Shown here: positions 23,973 to 33,022 of the stretch, in pieces
How positions within the stretch are numbered: the stretch's first letter is position 1
How the letters are laid out: every line of letters starts with the position of its first letter
Assembly: GCA_007131745.1 (NCBI GenBank)
Contig: SLPX01000336.1
Span: forward strand, 1-45,828
Length of the DNA stretch: 45,828 bases
From: Myxococcales bacterium
GTDB taxonomy: Bacteria; Myxococcota; Polyangia; HGW-17; SLPX01
Direction of reading: 5' to 3'
Program-made: the position numbers and the translations under genes
The notes under the pieces: model-generated
Database searches by the model: none
Seen by the model: only the letters and a program-made list of their open reading frames with translations
Told to the model about the DNA's origin: nothing

Positions 23973-25316
23973 GTGGCGGATCCTTTCAAAGCATACGATA
24001 TAAGAGGCATATACGGCGAAAACGTCACCGACGAGCTCGCGTTTGATGTGGGCCGGGCTTTTGCCGGAGAATACCGTCCCCGCACGGTTGTTGTGGGACG
24101 GGACATGCGTGACTCTTCCATCCCGCTGTCAAACGCTTTGATAAAAGGGTTGACCGATTCCGGTGTGGACGTTTTGGACATCGGCCTGGCAAGCACCGAT
24201 ATGCTCTACTTCGCATGCATAGACAAGAAATGCGACGGCGGCATCATGGTCACCGCATCCCACAACCCGGCAAAGTACAACGGCATGAAATGCGTCCGGG
24301 AAAGCGCGATCCCGATTGGACTGTCCAGCGGACTGGAGGTGATCGAAGAACGCGTACAAAACGGAAATTTCGGTGAACCCTCTGGGAAAAAGGGAAATAA
24401 AACGGAAATCCATATCCTGGATAGATTCGTGGAATTCATGCACTCATTCGTGGATCCCTCGAATCTCAAACCTTTCAGAGTTGTGGTTGATGCGGGCAAC
24501 GGCATGGGAGGACTTGTGATCCCCGAGCTTTTCAAAAACTCTCCCATCGAAGTAATTCCCCTGTTTTTCGAATTGGATGGTAGCTTTCCGAACCATGAAG
24601 CCAACCCACTTCTAGAAGAAAACCGGCGGGACATGGAAGAGAAACTTCGCGAAACAAAAGCCGACCTTGCAATAGGACTGGACGGTGACACCGACCGGGC
24701 TTTTTTCCTGGATGAAGACGGTAAGTTTTGTTCGGGGGATTTCATCCTCGGTCTACTGGCCCAGCCCTTTCTCAAAGCCAAAAAGGGAGCATTGATAACT
24801 TACGATGTCCGATGCTCCCGTTATGTAGCAGACACAGCAAAAAGATTCGGTGGATGGTCCAAGGTATGGAAAGTCGGTCACGCTTTTGCAAAGAATTTCA
24901 TGCGTGAACATAACGCGGTTTTCGGAGGGGAAGTTTCCGGTCACTATTACTTCCAACATGAGGGTGCATATTTCGACTCGGGCAACCTGACCGCGCTCGT
25001 ACTTCTGAAGACTCTTTCAGACAAGGGCTGTGCATTGAAAGACGCCATGAAAGAAACCCTGGACTATCATATCAGCGGTGAAATAAACTCCGAAGTACGA
25101 GATCCCGACGAGGTCCTGGAAAGAATCGAAAAAGAGTTCGGACCGCGGGGAAAAGAAATAATGAAAATCGACGGCATTTCCGTTATCGGCGATTCCTGGT
25201 GGCTGAACGTGCGAAAAAGCAACACTGAACCTCTGGTCCGCCTCAACTGCGAATCCGACACAAAGGAATCCATGGAAAAATTAAGGGATGAAGTGCTGGA
25301 AGTGATAAGAAAGTGA
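23973..25316 (+). CDS. Phosphomannomutase/phosphoglucomutase
   Basis: This 447-residue alpha-D-phosphohexomutase interconverts hexose 6- and 1-phosphates for polysaccharide or glycolipid precursors. All four signature loops are present: phospho-Ser96 in TASHNP, metal site DGDTDR (about 231-236), sugar loop GEVSGHYYF and phosphate loop RKSNTEP. The start is GTG, chosen because AGGAGG lies seven bases upstream. The ManB/AlgC branch is likely, but mannose versus glucose preference cannot be read here. The next gene starts eight bases after the stop. Confidence 0.92.
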   Translation: MADPFKAYDIRGIYGENVTDELAFDVGRAFAGEYRPRTVVVGRDMRDSSIPLSNALIKGLTDSGVDVLDIGLASTDMLYFACIDKKCDGGIMVTASHNPAKYNGMKCVRESAIPIGLSSGLEVIEERVQNGNFGEPSGKKGNKTEIHILDRFVEFMHSFVDPSNLKPFRVVVDAGNGMGGLVIPELFKNSPIEVIPLFFELDGSFPNHEANPLLEENRRDMEEKLRETKADLAIGLDGDTDRAFFLDEDGKFCSGDFILGLLAQPFLKAKKGALITYDVRCSRYVADTAKRFGGWSKVWKVGHAFAKNFMREHNAVFGGEVSGHYYFQHEGAYFDSGNLTALVLLKTLSDKGCALKDAMKETLDYHISGEINSEVRDPDEVLERIEKEFGPRGKEIMKIDGISVIGDSWWLNVRKSNTEPLVRLNCESDTKESMEKLRDEVLEVIRK

Positions 25317-25323
25317 CGAAACT

Positions 25324-27873
25324 ATGGCTCAAACAAGTCAACTCCGCAAAAAGCGCAACGCTTCGGTAAAAAGATATCCAAGCCACATCTTTTTCTCTCT
25401 CTGTTCCGTACTCTGTTCCTTATCCGTGATTTTTATCACTGCAGGATGCAAATCAAAAACAAAGACAGCGGATTATCCCGACTCAGGAACACCGGACGCT
25501 GCTTACGTAATTGCAATCTACAGTGCGAGCCCTTCATCGGGACCACTCGAAGGGGGAACATCGGTCAGCATAAGCGGAAGTGGTTTCGTGGAAGGGATGA
25601 CCGTGTTTTTCGCTTCCAACCAGGCTGAATCCGTAACAGTGACGAGTTCCGGCTCGCTTACATGTGTGACCCCTGAAGGGAGCGAGGCAGGACCGGTGAA
25701 CATTCGACTGGAAACCCCCGACGGTTTTTCCACCCAGCTAATGGGCGGCTTTGTATACGAGGATCGTAGCGCGGTAAGTATCGACTGGTGCATTTTTCAC
25801 GCACCACAATCCACTTCGACCCAGATCCAGACCGTAACCGAACCTCTGTATGGAAGGGTATTTGCAGAAGGTGTCACCGACCGGACGGGACAAGGCCCCG
25901 GAATCACCGCCCAGGTCGGCTTCGGCCCGGCCGGGACAGACCCGGCCGTGGATTCCGGATGGTCGTGGACTTCGGCCGTCTACTACAGGGATGTTGACAC
26001 TGTCAATGACGAGTACGCCGGCAATCTAACCCCGGTTCATGCAGGCCAATACGACATGGCCTACAGGTTCAATGGAGGAGGGGCATGGATCTACTGCGAC
26101 CTCACAGGCTCCGATGATGGGTACTCTCCCCAAAACGCTCCATCTTTGACTGTAGAAGATTCATCCGAACCAATGGTTGACTGGTGCATTTTGCATTACC
26201 CACCCGCGCTCGAAACAGGTGTCAACACCGAGACCGACCTTCTGTACGGCCATGTTTTCAAGCTGGGAGTAACGGAAGGCCCGGGCGCCGGAGCAGGTGT
26301 TGTAGGTGAGGCCGGCTTCGGGCCTTCGGGGACACATCCGGGTTCGGACCCGGGGTGGCAATGGACAACGGCCCAGTACAACCCCGAAGGACCGGCAGGA
26401 AACAATGACGAATACATGGTGTCGTTTCTGCCGACCTCCGCCGGAGATTACGACTACGCTTTTCGTTTTTCTTTCCAGAACGGGCCCTGGACATATTGTG
26501 ATCTCAACGGAACGGACGACGGGTATTCAAGCGATTTCGCAGGCAAAATGAAAGTCACCGGGGAAGGAGAGGGTTTGGTGGACTGGTGCAACCTGCAATA
26601 TCCCTTGCAAACTGAAACAATGGTCGGGGTGGAAACCGAGCTCATTTTCGGCCGCGTCTATCTCGAAGGCAGTACACCGGGGGCTGGTCAAGGTGGAGGC
26701 ATAATCGGCGAACTCGGCTACGGCGATCCCTCCACAAATCCTTCGACCGATCCCGCAGGTTGGCAATGGATCAACGCCGAATACAACATGAGCGTAGACG
26801 GCCTCATCCCCGGGGATCTGGCAAACGATGAATACATGGCCGCACTCACAATCAACCAGGAAGGCGTTTTCGCTTATGCCTACAGGTTTTCGAGGGACGG
26901 GGGCATCACATGGCTGTATTGCGACGCAGACGGATCCGACAACGGCTACGATCCTGATAAAGGGGGAGTTTTACAAGTCACAGACGCAACCGCTCCAAGA
27001 ATTGATCATGTGACCCCGCCCTTCGGATCGGTGCTGGGTGGAAACACGGTCGTGATTTCCGGCGAGGGGTTTTCAACCGATTCGACGGTATTGTTCGGTT
27101 CCGAACCCGCGATGGTGCAGAGCGCTTCAGCGAATGAAATAGAGTGCGTTATACCTGCTCACGTCGCCGGACTCACGGACCTGACGGTGACAAACCCGGG
27201 TGGAGCTTTTTACACCTTGGAGGAATCCTTTGAATACGTCCATGTTGCGACCATCAATGTCGATGGAAACCCCGATGACTGGGATCCCGCGCTCCGGGCG
27301 GCCCAAAACAATATCACCACCGACGCTCCACCGGGATATCTATCGGAACTCTACATCGCTTTCGACGATGAAAATCTCTACATCGGCATAACAGGTTTTT
27401 GTGAACCTTTGCAAAGCATCATCCTCTATCTGGATGTGGATTACGGCAGCGGGACCGGTGTATCGGACACCCAAGATCTATCCGATAACACCGGCGCTCT
27501 GGACGATGCAATAAGCGGGACGCTTTTCGTGGACGATCCTCTTTTCGGAGCTGAATTCGCGGCCGGCACCATAGGCATGGCCGAGGTAGCGGACGGACTT
27601 GCTGATTCGGCCGGACTGAGGAAACTGAATCCTCCTTACGATTTCCCGTGGCTTTCAAGCACTGTTTCGACCAGCTCGGATTTCATCGAAATCGCTCTTC
27701 CGCTCTCACACCTCTGGCCCGGGTCCATACCACCGAACGGCGCCCGGGCGGCTATCGTGGTCAAACTGCTCAACGACGCTTTCGGAGTCGATTATTCCAA
27801 CCAAACTCTCCCGGAAGACTCCGGATCCGACACCGTATCAAGTACCGCTGCTTTCACGGTTTATCCTCTCTGA
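25324..27873 (+). CDS. IPT/TIG lipoprotein with three tandem VDWC domains
   Basis: This 849-residue lipoprotein has the lipobox ITAGC, Cys42. Order of parts: an IPT/TIG domain (about 60-145), then three tandem copies of a domain of about 130 residues. The copies begin (I/V)DWC at nucleotides 25783, 26179 and 26581 and end (Y)CDxxGSDxGY. A second IPT domain (about 558-640, PPFGSVLGGNTVVISG) follows. The C-terminal part (about 643-849), starting INVDGNPDDWDP, resembles CBM9/DOMON-like sugar- or heme-binding domains. The triplicated domain resembles one I know from secreted nucleases and other exoproteins, but I cannot name it. The gene begins eight bases after the mutase gene with a weak ribosome site, suggesting translational coupling. 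It is probably a surface adhesin or binding protein. Confidence 0.82.
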   Translation: MAQTSQLRKKRNASVKRYPSHIFFSLCSVLCSLSVIFITAGCKSKTKTADYPDSGTPDAAYVIAIYSASPSSGPLEGGTSVSISGSGFVEGMTVFFASNQAESVTVTSSGSLTCVTPEGSEAGPVNIRLETPDGFSTQLMGGFVYEDRSAVSIDWCIFHAPQSTSTQIQTVTEPLYGRVFAEGVTDRTGQGPGITAQVGFGPAGTDPAVDSGWSWTSAVYYRDVDTVNDEYAGNLTPVHAGQYDMAYRFNGGGAWIYCDLTGSDDGYSPQNAPSLTVEDSSEPMVDWCILHYPPALETGVNTETDLLYGHVFKLGVTEGPGAGAGVVGEAGFGPSGTHPGSDPGWQWTTAQYNPEGPAGNNDEYMVSFLPTSAGDYDYAFRFSFQNGPWTYCDLNGTDDGYSSDFAGKMKVTGEGEGLVDWCNLQYPLQTETMVGVETELIFGRVYLEGSTPGAGQGGGIIGELGYGDPSTNPSTDPAGWQWINAEYNMSVDGLIPGDLANDEYMAALTINQEGVFAYAYRFSRDGGITWLYCDADGSDNGYDPDKGGVLQVTDATAPRIDHVTPPFGSVLGGNTVVISGEGFSTDSTVLFGSEPAMVQSASANEIECVIPAHVAGLTDLTVTNPGGAFYTLEESFEYVHVATINVDGNPDDWDPALRAAQNNITTDAPPGYLSELYIAFDDENLYIGITGFCEPLQSIILYLDVDYGSGTGVSDTQDLSDNTGALDDAISGTLFVDDPLFGAEFAAGTIGMAEVADGLADSAGLRKLNPPYDFPWLSSTVSTSSDFIEIALPLSHLWPGSIPPNGARAAIVVKLLNDAFGVDYSNQTLPEDSGSDTVSSTAAFTVYPL

Positions 27874-27908
27874 ACCCGCACATCCGGCTAACAGCCGACA
27901 AAAAGGAA

Positions 27909-29078
27909 TTAAAGGGAGCCGAGCATCCTTATGTGGCTTTTCAATCCTGAAGTCACGACCACCTTGTTTTTTGCGTCGACAAACACTGCCTCGGTGTCCG
28001 ACAATCGAGCCACAAGGCGTTTTCCTTCATCGATCCCCATCACGAAAAGAGCCGTTGCCATTGCATCCGAATACACTGCCCTGTCGGAAATCACTGTCAC
28101 TGATCGCATCCCTTCGATCGGACGGCCGGTTTTCGGATTCAGAACGTTGTGATAACGCTTTCCATCCACCTCGAAATAACGGTCATAATCGCCGGAAGTC
28201 ACGACAGCGACATCCGTAACGTCCAGGTTCGCAAAGTATTCGCCTTTTTTACGGGGGTGCCGAATCCCGATCCGCCACGACCTATCGGGATGCCTGCCGC
28301 TGACGTAAACATCCCCCCCCGAATACACAACGAAATTCCTGAACCCCTCGCTCCTCAAGGTAAACGCCGCCCTGTCAAGAGCGTAACCTTTTACAATTCC
28401 ACCGAGACCAAGCTGTTGCCCGGCCGCCATCGTTACCCTTCGTTTCGGTAAATCAATAAGAAGTTTCCTATAATCCACGCGACCCAGGATTTCTTCCAGT
28501 TCATCTTCCGAAGGCACTCTGCCTTCACGTTTTTCCTTGTCGTACCAAAGGTCCCCGGCCGCAGCAAAAGTCACATCAAAAGCGCCGTTGCTCAAACGAG
28601 AGACTTGTGTTGCCTCACGAATAACGAGCAAAACATCATCATCCACCTCGAAAGGCCCGGTATACTGCTTTCCTGCCTTCAGATCATTGAGTGACTGCCG
28701 GTTCATCGCGGATATCTGGCTACTCCTCAGATACGAACTCATGAGCCCTTCGACCGCAGCCACTTCTTCATAAGCCTTTCGGCATGACTCCGCCGCGCGC
28801 TCACGCAGATGAACCGACGATTCCGAAAGTCCTTCGCCGAATTCTTTTTCCGTAATGCCGTCAATCGCCACGACGAACCTGAACACCTTCCCCATGTATA
28901 CTCTCGTTTCAAGGTATATCCGAGGATCCCCCTCAACGCCGAGTTCCCTTATCAGATTCTCATCACCGCCCTTTTCGCCCTCGTCTTTCCGAAACCTTGC
29001 CTCCCAAAAATCACACCCCCACATCAAAAGCAAAGCCGACACGAGTCCAAACCTTGTCGAAACTATTAAAAACTTCAC
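27909..29078 (-). CDS. apbE: ApbE lipoprotein, FAD:protein FMN transferase
   Basis: This 389-residue lipoprotein (lipobox LMWGC, Cys22) moves FMN from FAD onto a Thr of target flavoproteins such as RnfG, NqrC or FMN-bind proteins, at the periplasmic face. ApbE motifs are GAFDVTFAAAGDLW, LGLGGIVKGYALD, YSGGDVYVSG, HNVLNPKTGRP and the metal-site region YSDAMATALFVMG. GTG 29078 is preferred, with AAAGGTG upstream; the TTG one codon earlier is possible. No Rnf, Nqr or FMN-bind gene is nearby, so the client is elsewhere. It converges on the IPT lipoprotein gene. Confidence 0.92.
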   Translation of the reverse strand: MKFLIVSTRFGLVSALLLMWGCDFWEARFRKDEGEKGGDENLIRELGVEGDPRIYLETRVYMGKVFRFVVAIDGITEKEFGEGLSESSVHLRERAAESCRKAYEEVAAVEGLMSSYLRSSQISAMNRQSLNDLKAGKQYTGPFEVDDDVLLVIREATQVSRLSNGAFDVTFAAAGDLWYDKEKREGRVPSEDELEEILGRVDYRKLLIDLPKRRVTMAAGQQLGLGGIVKGYALDRAAFTLRSEGFRNFVVYSGGDVYVSGRHPDRSWRIGIRHPRKKGEYFANLDVTDVAVVTSGDYDRYFEVDGKRYHNVLNPKTGRPIEGMRSVTVISDRAVYSDAMATALFVMGIDEGKRLVARLSDTEAVFVDAKNKVVVTSGLKSHIRMLGSL

Positions 29079-29215
29079 CAAGACACCTTTGCTTTCCAGT
29101 CGATCAGAACAAACCTACGCTGCGATTCCAAGCCGTATTGCAAGACCTCATTGAACTGGGATATAACACTCATGGAAAAGAGCTTAACAAGACAAACCCA
29201 AAAAGAACAGTTTCA

Positions 29216-29887
29216 ATGAAAAATCCATCACCCGATCCGACAAAAAGGATACCTATCAAGTTACTCATCGTGGAAGACGAAAAGCGAATACTCCACAACC
29301 AGCTCAAACTGCTGAACGCGTTTTGCGAAGTCGAAGTAATCGGCACTGCGGGCGACGGACCGACCGCTGTCAGTAAATGCGAAGAGCTTTCACCGGATGT
29401 GATACTCCTTGATCTGGGCCTTCCCGGTTTCGACGGCATTGAAGTGACACGGCGTGTAAAAGAATCGGACCCCAAAGTGGAAGTCTTGATATTCACCATC
29501 TTCGACGATGAAGAAAAAGTGATGGCAGCAATCAGAGCAGGTGCCTCCGGTTATCTCTTGAAAGGTGCCAAATCCGAAAAGATCGTGGAAGCCATTGAAG
29601 ACGTGCATCAGGGTGGAAGCGTCATACAAGCAAACCTTGCTCGACGGTTACTACGTCATTTCCACAAGAAAAAGGAAGACCCCCCGCGGATTCAACTCAC
29701 CCCGCGTGAGCAGCAGATCCTTCAGATCATCTCCAAGGGAATGTCGAATCGTGAAGTCGCCCGGGCGCTGAATCTCAGCCACTTCACCGTCCGGACTCAC
29801 CTGGAACACATATATGAAAAACTGGATGTATCGAATCGTACTGAGGCGGTGACTGAAGGGTTGAAACAAGGACTCATTGATCTTTGA
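29216..29887 (+). CDS. NarL/LuxR-family response regulator
   Basis: This 223-residue protein has a receiver domain (acid pocket VEDE at 19-22, phospho-acceptor Asp66 in LLDLGLPG, Lys in YLLKGA). A LuxR-type helix-turn-helix follows (about 158-215): LTPREQQILQIISKGMSNREVARALNLSHFTVRTHLEHIYEKL. It should bind DNA when phosphorylated. No HisKA_3-type kinase is in the window. The gene is divergent from apbE, with about 137 bases between. The next gene overlaps its stop codon. The ribosome site is weak. Confidence 0.92.
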   Translation: MKNPSPDPTKRIPIKLLIVEDEKRILHNQLKLLNAFCEVEVIGTAGDGPTAVSKCEELSPDVILLDLGLPGFDGIEVTRRVKESDPKVEVLIFTIFDDEEKVMAAIRAGASGYLLKGAKSEKIVEAIEDVHQGGSVIQANLARRLLRHFHKKKEDPPRIQLTPREQQILQIISKGMSNREVARALNLSHFTVRTHLEHIYEKLDVSNRTEAVTEGLKQGLIDL

Positions 29888-30531
29888 ACTACAACGATCA
29901 TAAAACAAACAAGCGACCGCCGGTCATTGTTCCAGCGGCCGGACAATCGACGAGGATGGGGTCAACGAAAGCCCTGCTCCGCCATGAATCCGGTGAGACA
30001 TTCGCAGAAACCATCCTGCGGACCTGCGCTGCTTGCAGGCTTAAAAGCGTCATCGTCAGGCGACCGGGAGACAATGCTCTGAGCAAAGAGCTCCAAAAGC
30101 TCGCCGAAGCAAACTTGAATTTTATTGAAGCGTTCAACCCCGACCCCCAATCTGAAATGGCGGATTCCTTCAGAATCGGCCTCGCTGCCGTGGAATACAC
30201 CCGACACACCGGCGCGTTCATCTGGCCGGTGGATGCACCGGGAGTACGTGTGGAAACACTGTCGCTCCTGGCAAAGTTGGCAATTTGCAACCCTGAAAAG
30301 GCCGTGATCCCATCCTACAAAGGACAAAAGGGGCACCCTGCTTTTATGCCAATCGGAGCGATCGCCGCTCTTTTAGATATGAAACCTGCAAACAACGTCT
30401 TGCCACTGGAGCACGGCTTGCATACCCTGTTGAAGGAAATTAAGCCGGAACAGTTGATTGTTGATGTAAATGATCACGCCGCAGCGTTCAACATCAACCG
30501 GCCTGAAGACTTGAAAAGGCTGACGAAATGA
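29884..30531 (+). CDS. MobA-like nucleotidyltransferase
   Basis: This 215-residue protein has the GT-A nucleotidyltransferase signature PAAGQSTRMGSTKALL at 17-32 and a later metal-site segment WPVDAPG. Relatives are MobA/MocA molybdopterin nucleotidyltransferases and sugar-phosphate nucleotidyltransferases; which it is cannot be decided here. The start codon is a TTG that overlaps the TGA stop of the regulator gene (TTGA). Its own stop overlaps the next ATG (ATGA), so all three genes appear translationally coupled. Confidence 0.82.
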   Translation: MNYNDHKTNKRPPVIVPAAGQSTRMGSTKALLRHESGETFAETILRTCAACRLKSVIVRRPGDNALSKELQKLAEANLNFIEAFNPDPQSEMADSFRIGLAAVEYTRHTGAFIWPVDAPGVRVETLSLLAKLAICNPEKAVIPSYKGQKGHPAFMPIGAIAALLDMKPANNVLPLEHGLHTLLKEIKPEQLIVDVNDHAAAFNINRPEDLKRLTK

Positions 30532-31097
30532 AATCCGCCGCAAAAACCTTCCGTGTTTTATCGATCTCTGTTCTTTTAGCTATCGCCGGATCATCTGTCG
30601 CATTCCAGGGATGCGGTTCATGTGGAAAAAAACCTAGAGGCGAATTATCACCCGTCTCAGGCCCGGCGGACCGTTTCGTAACCGTCACTCTTGATCCGCG
30701 GGAAGGCAAACCTGTAAGGGTAAGAGCCGAACTGGCCGTGACTCCGAAAGAACGGGATCTCGGCCTCATGTTCCGTGGAGAACTTGCGCCCATGGACGGC
30801 ATGCTATTTGTTTTTGAAAAGCCGATGGTTCTGTCTTTCTGGATGAAAAACACGGCGATTCCGCTCGACATGATCTTTCTTGATGAAAACAAGAAAGTAC
30901 TGGGCGTAGTACACAATGCTCAGCCCCACTCACTTGAAGGAAGAGGTGTCGGCAACGTTCCCAGCATGTACGTCCTTGAAGTCAACGCAGGATTCGCCGA
31001 GCGTTTCGGAATAAAGAAGGGAACTAAGGCGGATTTTACCCTGCCCGACTCTGCGGTTCGCATGATCGAACGACTTCGAAAAGACCACGTCCCCTGA
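30528..31097 (+). CDS. Exported DUF192 protein
   Basis: This 189-residue exported protein ends its hydrophobic leader at AFQGCGSCG. Cys29 could be lipidated, but Phe and Gln before it make the lipobox non-standard. The mature part is a DUF192 domain: TPKERDLGLMFR, DGMLFVFEKP, SFWMKNTAIPLDMIFLD, VLEVNAGF and GIKKG. The family is small and widespread, without an established function. It begins in an ATGA overlap with the MobA-like gene. Its TGA ends one base before the stop of the convergent gene. Confidence 0.88.
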   Translation: MKSAAKTFRVLSISVLLAIAGSSVAFQGCGSCGKKPRGELSPVSGPADRFVTVTLDPREGKPVRVRAELAVTPKERDLGLMFRGELAPMDGMLFVFEKPMVLSFWMKNTAIPLDMIFLDENKKVLGVVHNAQPHSLEGRGVGNVPSMYVLEVNAGFAERFGIKKGTKADFTLPDSAVRMIERLRKDHVP

Positions 31098-31508
31098 TCA
31101 ACGTTTGATATTCACAGTCGCTGTCACGCTACCCCTCCCGCCCTTACCCATTCTCCACCGGTTCATGTGCATTATTATGCACTTTGTCATGAACTTGTTG
31201 GACAAAGTAGAAGTCGCGGCTGCGTTTCGGATCGCTCCCCGGTTCGTAAAATGAAAACTCAACCAAAGCAATCCTTCGTACTTGTCGTGGTCTTCAAGCG
31301 CTCCCTTGAGGCACTTTCTCAATGGCTGGATGTTCCTGGACACAGTCGCCCTGACCGCTCCCTCGTTTACACTTCCACTCTTCCTTTTCACCTGGATATC
31401 CGTGACCGTCAAACTGACGGACCGGGCCTGAACTGGAACAGCCCACAACACCACCCCTACACAACACAACAATCCAGAAAGTCGTAACATCGTCGTCAGA
31501 TTTTTCAT
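31098..31508 (-). CDS. Small secreted AgmX/PglI-like protein
   Basis: This 136-residue protein has a signal peptide (cleavage likely after VQA near residue 28). A domain with conserved features of the AgmX/PglI C-terminal family follows: VSRNIQPLRKCLKGAL, LWLSFHFTNRGAIRNAAAT and FMTKCIIMHMNRWRM. The two Cys match the pair in the protein encoded at 16807-17442. Unlike that protein it has no membrane anchor. Its stop directly abuts the DUF192 gene. The function is unknown. Confidence 0.7.
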   Translation of the reverse strand: MKNLTTMLRLSGLLCCVGVVLWAVPVQARSVSLTVTDIQVKRKSGSVNEGAVRATVSRNIQPLRKCLKGALEDHDKYEGLLWLSFHFTNRGAIRNAAATSTLSNKFMTKCIIMHMNRWRMGKGGRGSVTATVNIKR

Positions 31509-31923
31509 TTTACCTCCGTTCTTTCTTCAACCGCCGGCGTTCTTACGAATCAACCATCAACCCGGATACGAAAATCTTAAGTCCTGAAAAAGTAAAACCC
31601 GGTCACAAACAAGAAACCAAACAAAACAGGTGAATCCAAGAAGCCGTATATCCAAAGCGACATAGTAGGCCAATAATATCTTCTCTTTTTACAATTTTTC
31701 ATGGCAAACAGTCAAGGGGTTACTCGATCATTTCCCCACAAGATTCCATCCATAAATAGAAATATGAATCTTCAACACCCGGCCGTCCCAGGTGACCTCT
31801 TGACGACGGCCTTTGCTCATCATAACTTGCATCTGCGATTAAACTAGACTTGGAAATATCTTTTGGACCTGTCCGGTGATACTTCCAGAGGAACCCCGGT
31901 TGTCAGTGATAAAGGAGATGAAA
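31509..31923. other. Divergent intergenic region
   Basis: These 415 bases separate the AgmX/PglI-like gene (minus) from the flavoprotein gene (plus). They are AT-rich in the middle (31600-31720). The AAAGGAG ribosome site of the right-hand gene ends at 31917. No gene, hairpin or confident promoter was found. Confidence 0.4.
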
Positions 31924-32889
31924 GTGAAGACGCGATTGACCGAAATGCTTAAGATCCAATATCCGATCATCCAGGGAGGTATGGTGTGGTCCGCGGGCGC
32001 GAAACTGGCGGCCGCGGTGTCTCAAAGCGGAGGACTGGGATTGATTGGCGCCGGATCGATGGACCCGGATTTGCTGCGCAGCCAGATTCAAAAAGCGCGG
32101 CGATTGACATCAAAACCTTTCGGGGTGAACCTGCCGCTGCTTTACAAACACGCGGAAGATGACCTCAAGGTCATCCTGGAAGAAGGTATCAGGATTGTTT
32201 TTACTTCCGCGGGTAGCCCGAAAAAAACGACCCCCATGCTAAAAGAGGCGGGCGTAACGGTTTTTCACGTTGTTTCAACCCCGGCCCTGGCGGTAAAATG
32301 CGCTCTCGCCGGGGTCGACGGGGTGGCGGCAGAGGGATTCGAGGCCGGGGGACATAACGGACGCGATGAATTGACCACCATGACGCTCGTACCCCAAGTG
32401 ATAGCAGCTTTGAAAGAATACAACCCTGGGTTCGGTCTGCCGGTGATAGCGGCGGGTGGAATTGCAACAGGCGCTCAGATGGCTGCGGCCCTGGCCCTGG
32501 GAGCGGACGGAGTTCAACTCGGAACCCGTTTCGCTGCTACGAATGAAGCTTCAGGACACTATGCTTTCAAGAAGATGCTGATCGACGCGGGGCCGACCGC
32601 TACCCGCCTGGTGTTAAAGAAAGGCATTCCGGTCCGGTTGCTCGAAAACGATTTCAGGCTTCAGATCGAAAAGGCCGAAGCTGAAGGAGCAGATAGGGAA
32701 AAACTCGTCGGTATGCTCGGCTCAGGAAGAGAGCGGCTCGGAATGTTCGATGGAGATACGCTCCAAGGGGAACTGGAAGCCGGTCAAGTCGCCGGCATGA
32801 TCTCGGAGTTGATCTCTGCGGCGAAAGTGGTGGAAGAACTGGTTGCAGACTGCAAAAAAACCTTTCAGAGTGTGTGCAACCACATGTGA
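31924..32889 (+). CDS. Nitronate monooxygenase / FabK-like flavoprotein
   Basis: This is a 321-residue FMN-dependent TIM-barrel protein. Family motifs are YPIIQGGMVWSAG, GVNLP, FTSAGSPKK, EGFEAGGHNGRDE (active-site His), VIAAGGIATGAQMAAALALGADGVQLGTRF and NEASGHYAFKK. Members oxidise alkyl nitronates or reduce enoyl-ACP (FabK); sequence alone does not decide. The GTG start at 31924 sits six bases after AAGGAG. The ATG two codons earlier abuts that site and is unlikely. It is probably monocistronic. Confidence 0.85.
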   Translation: MKTRLTEMLKIQYPIIQGGMVWSAGAKLAAAVSQSGGLGLIGAGSMDPDLLRSQIQKARRLTSKPFGVNLPLLYKHAEDDLKVILEEGIRIVFTSAGSPKKTTPMLKEAGVTVFHVVSTPALAVKCALAGVDGVAAEGFEAGGHNGRDELTTMTLVPQVIAALKEYNPGFGLPVIAAGGIATGAQMAAALALGADGVQLGTRFAATNEASGHYAFKKMLIDAGPTATRLVLKKGIPVRLLENDFRLQIEKAEAEGADREKLVGMLGSGRERLGMFDGDTLQGELEAGQVAGMISELISAAKVVEELVADCKKTFQSVCNHM

Positions 32890-32963
32890 CAGCTCAAAAA
32901 ATCATCTCGCACAAAGGCTGAAAGCAATTCTGAATAATTAAACATGTCATGTTCCTATATCCT

Positions 32964-32991
32964 TTGCGGTTCTCCGATAAGCTGTTATATT
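32964..32991 (+). promoter_or_regulatory. Possible sigma-70 promoter of the PilZ gene
   Basis: TTGCGG (32964-32969) and TATATT (32986-32991) are separated by 16 bases and lie 31 bases before the PilZ start codon. Spacing and hexamers are acceptable but not ideal, and there is no experimental support. Confidence 0.35.
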
Positions 32992-33022
32992 CTCCCCCAT
33001 TGATTGACAAGGAGTATGCATC

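Noticed and set aside
24206..24781. Open frame of 191 codons antisense to the phosphohexomutase gene
   Set aside because: The composition is Ser/Arg-rich as expected of a reverse-frame shadow. The sense gene has all four catalytic loops.
27874..27908. Intrinsic terminator between the IPT lipoprotein and apbE genes
   Set aside because: CGGCT-AAC-AGCCG can form only a 5-bp stem, and no T-tract follows on either strand.
27909..31097. Rnf or molybdenum-cofactor locus
   Set aside because: ApbE and a MobA-like protein are present, but no Rnf/Nqr subunits, FMN-bind protein or other moa/mob genes accompany them.
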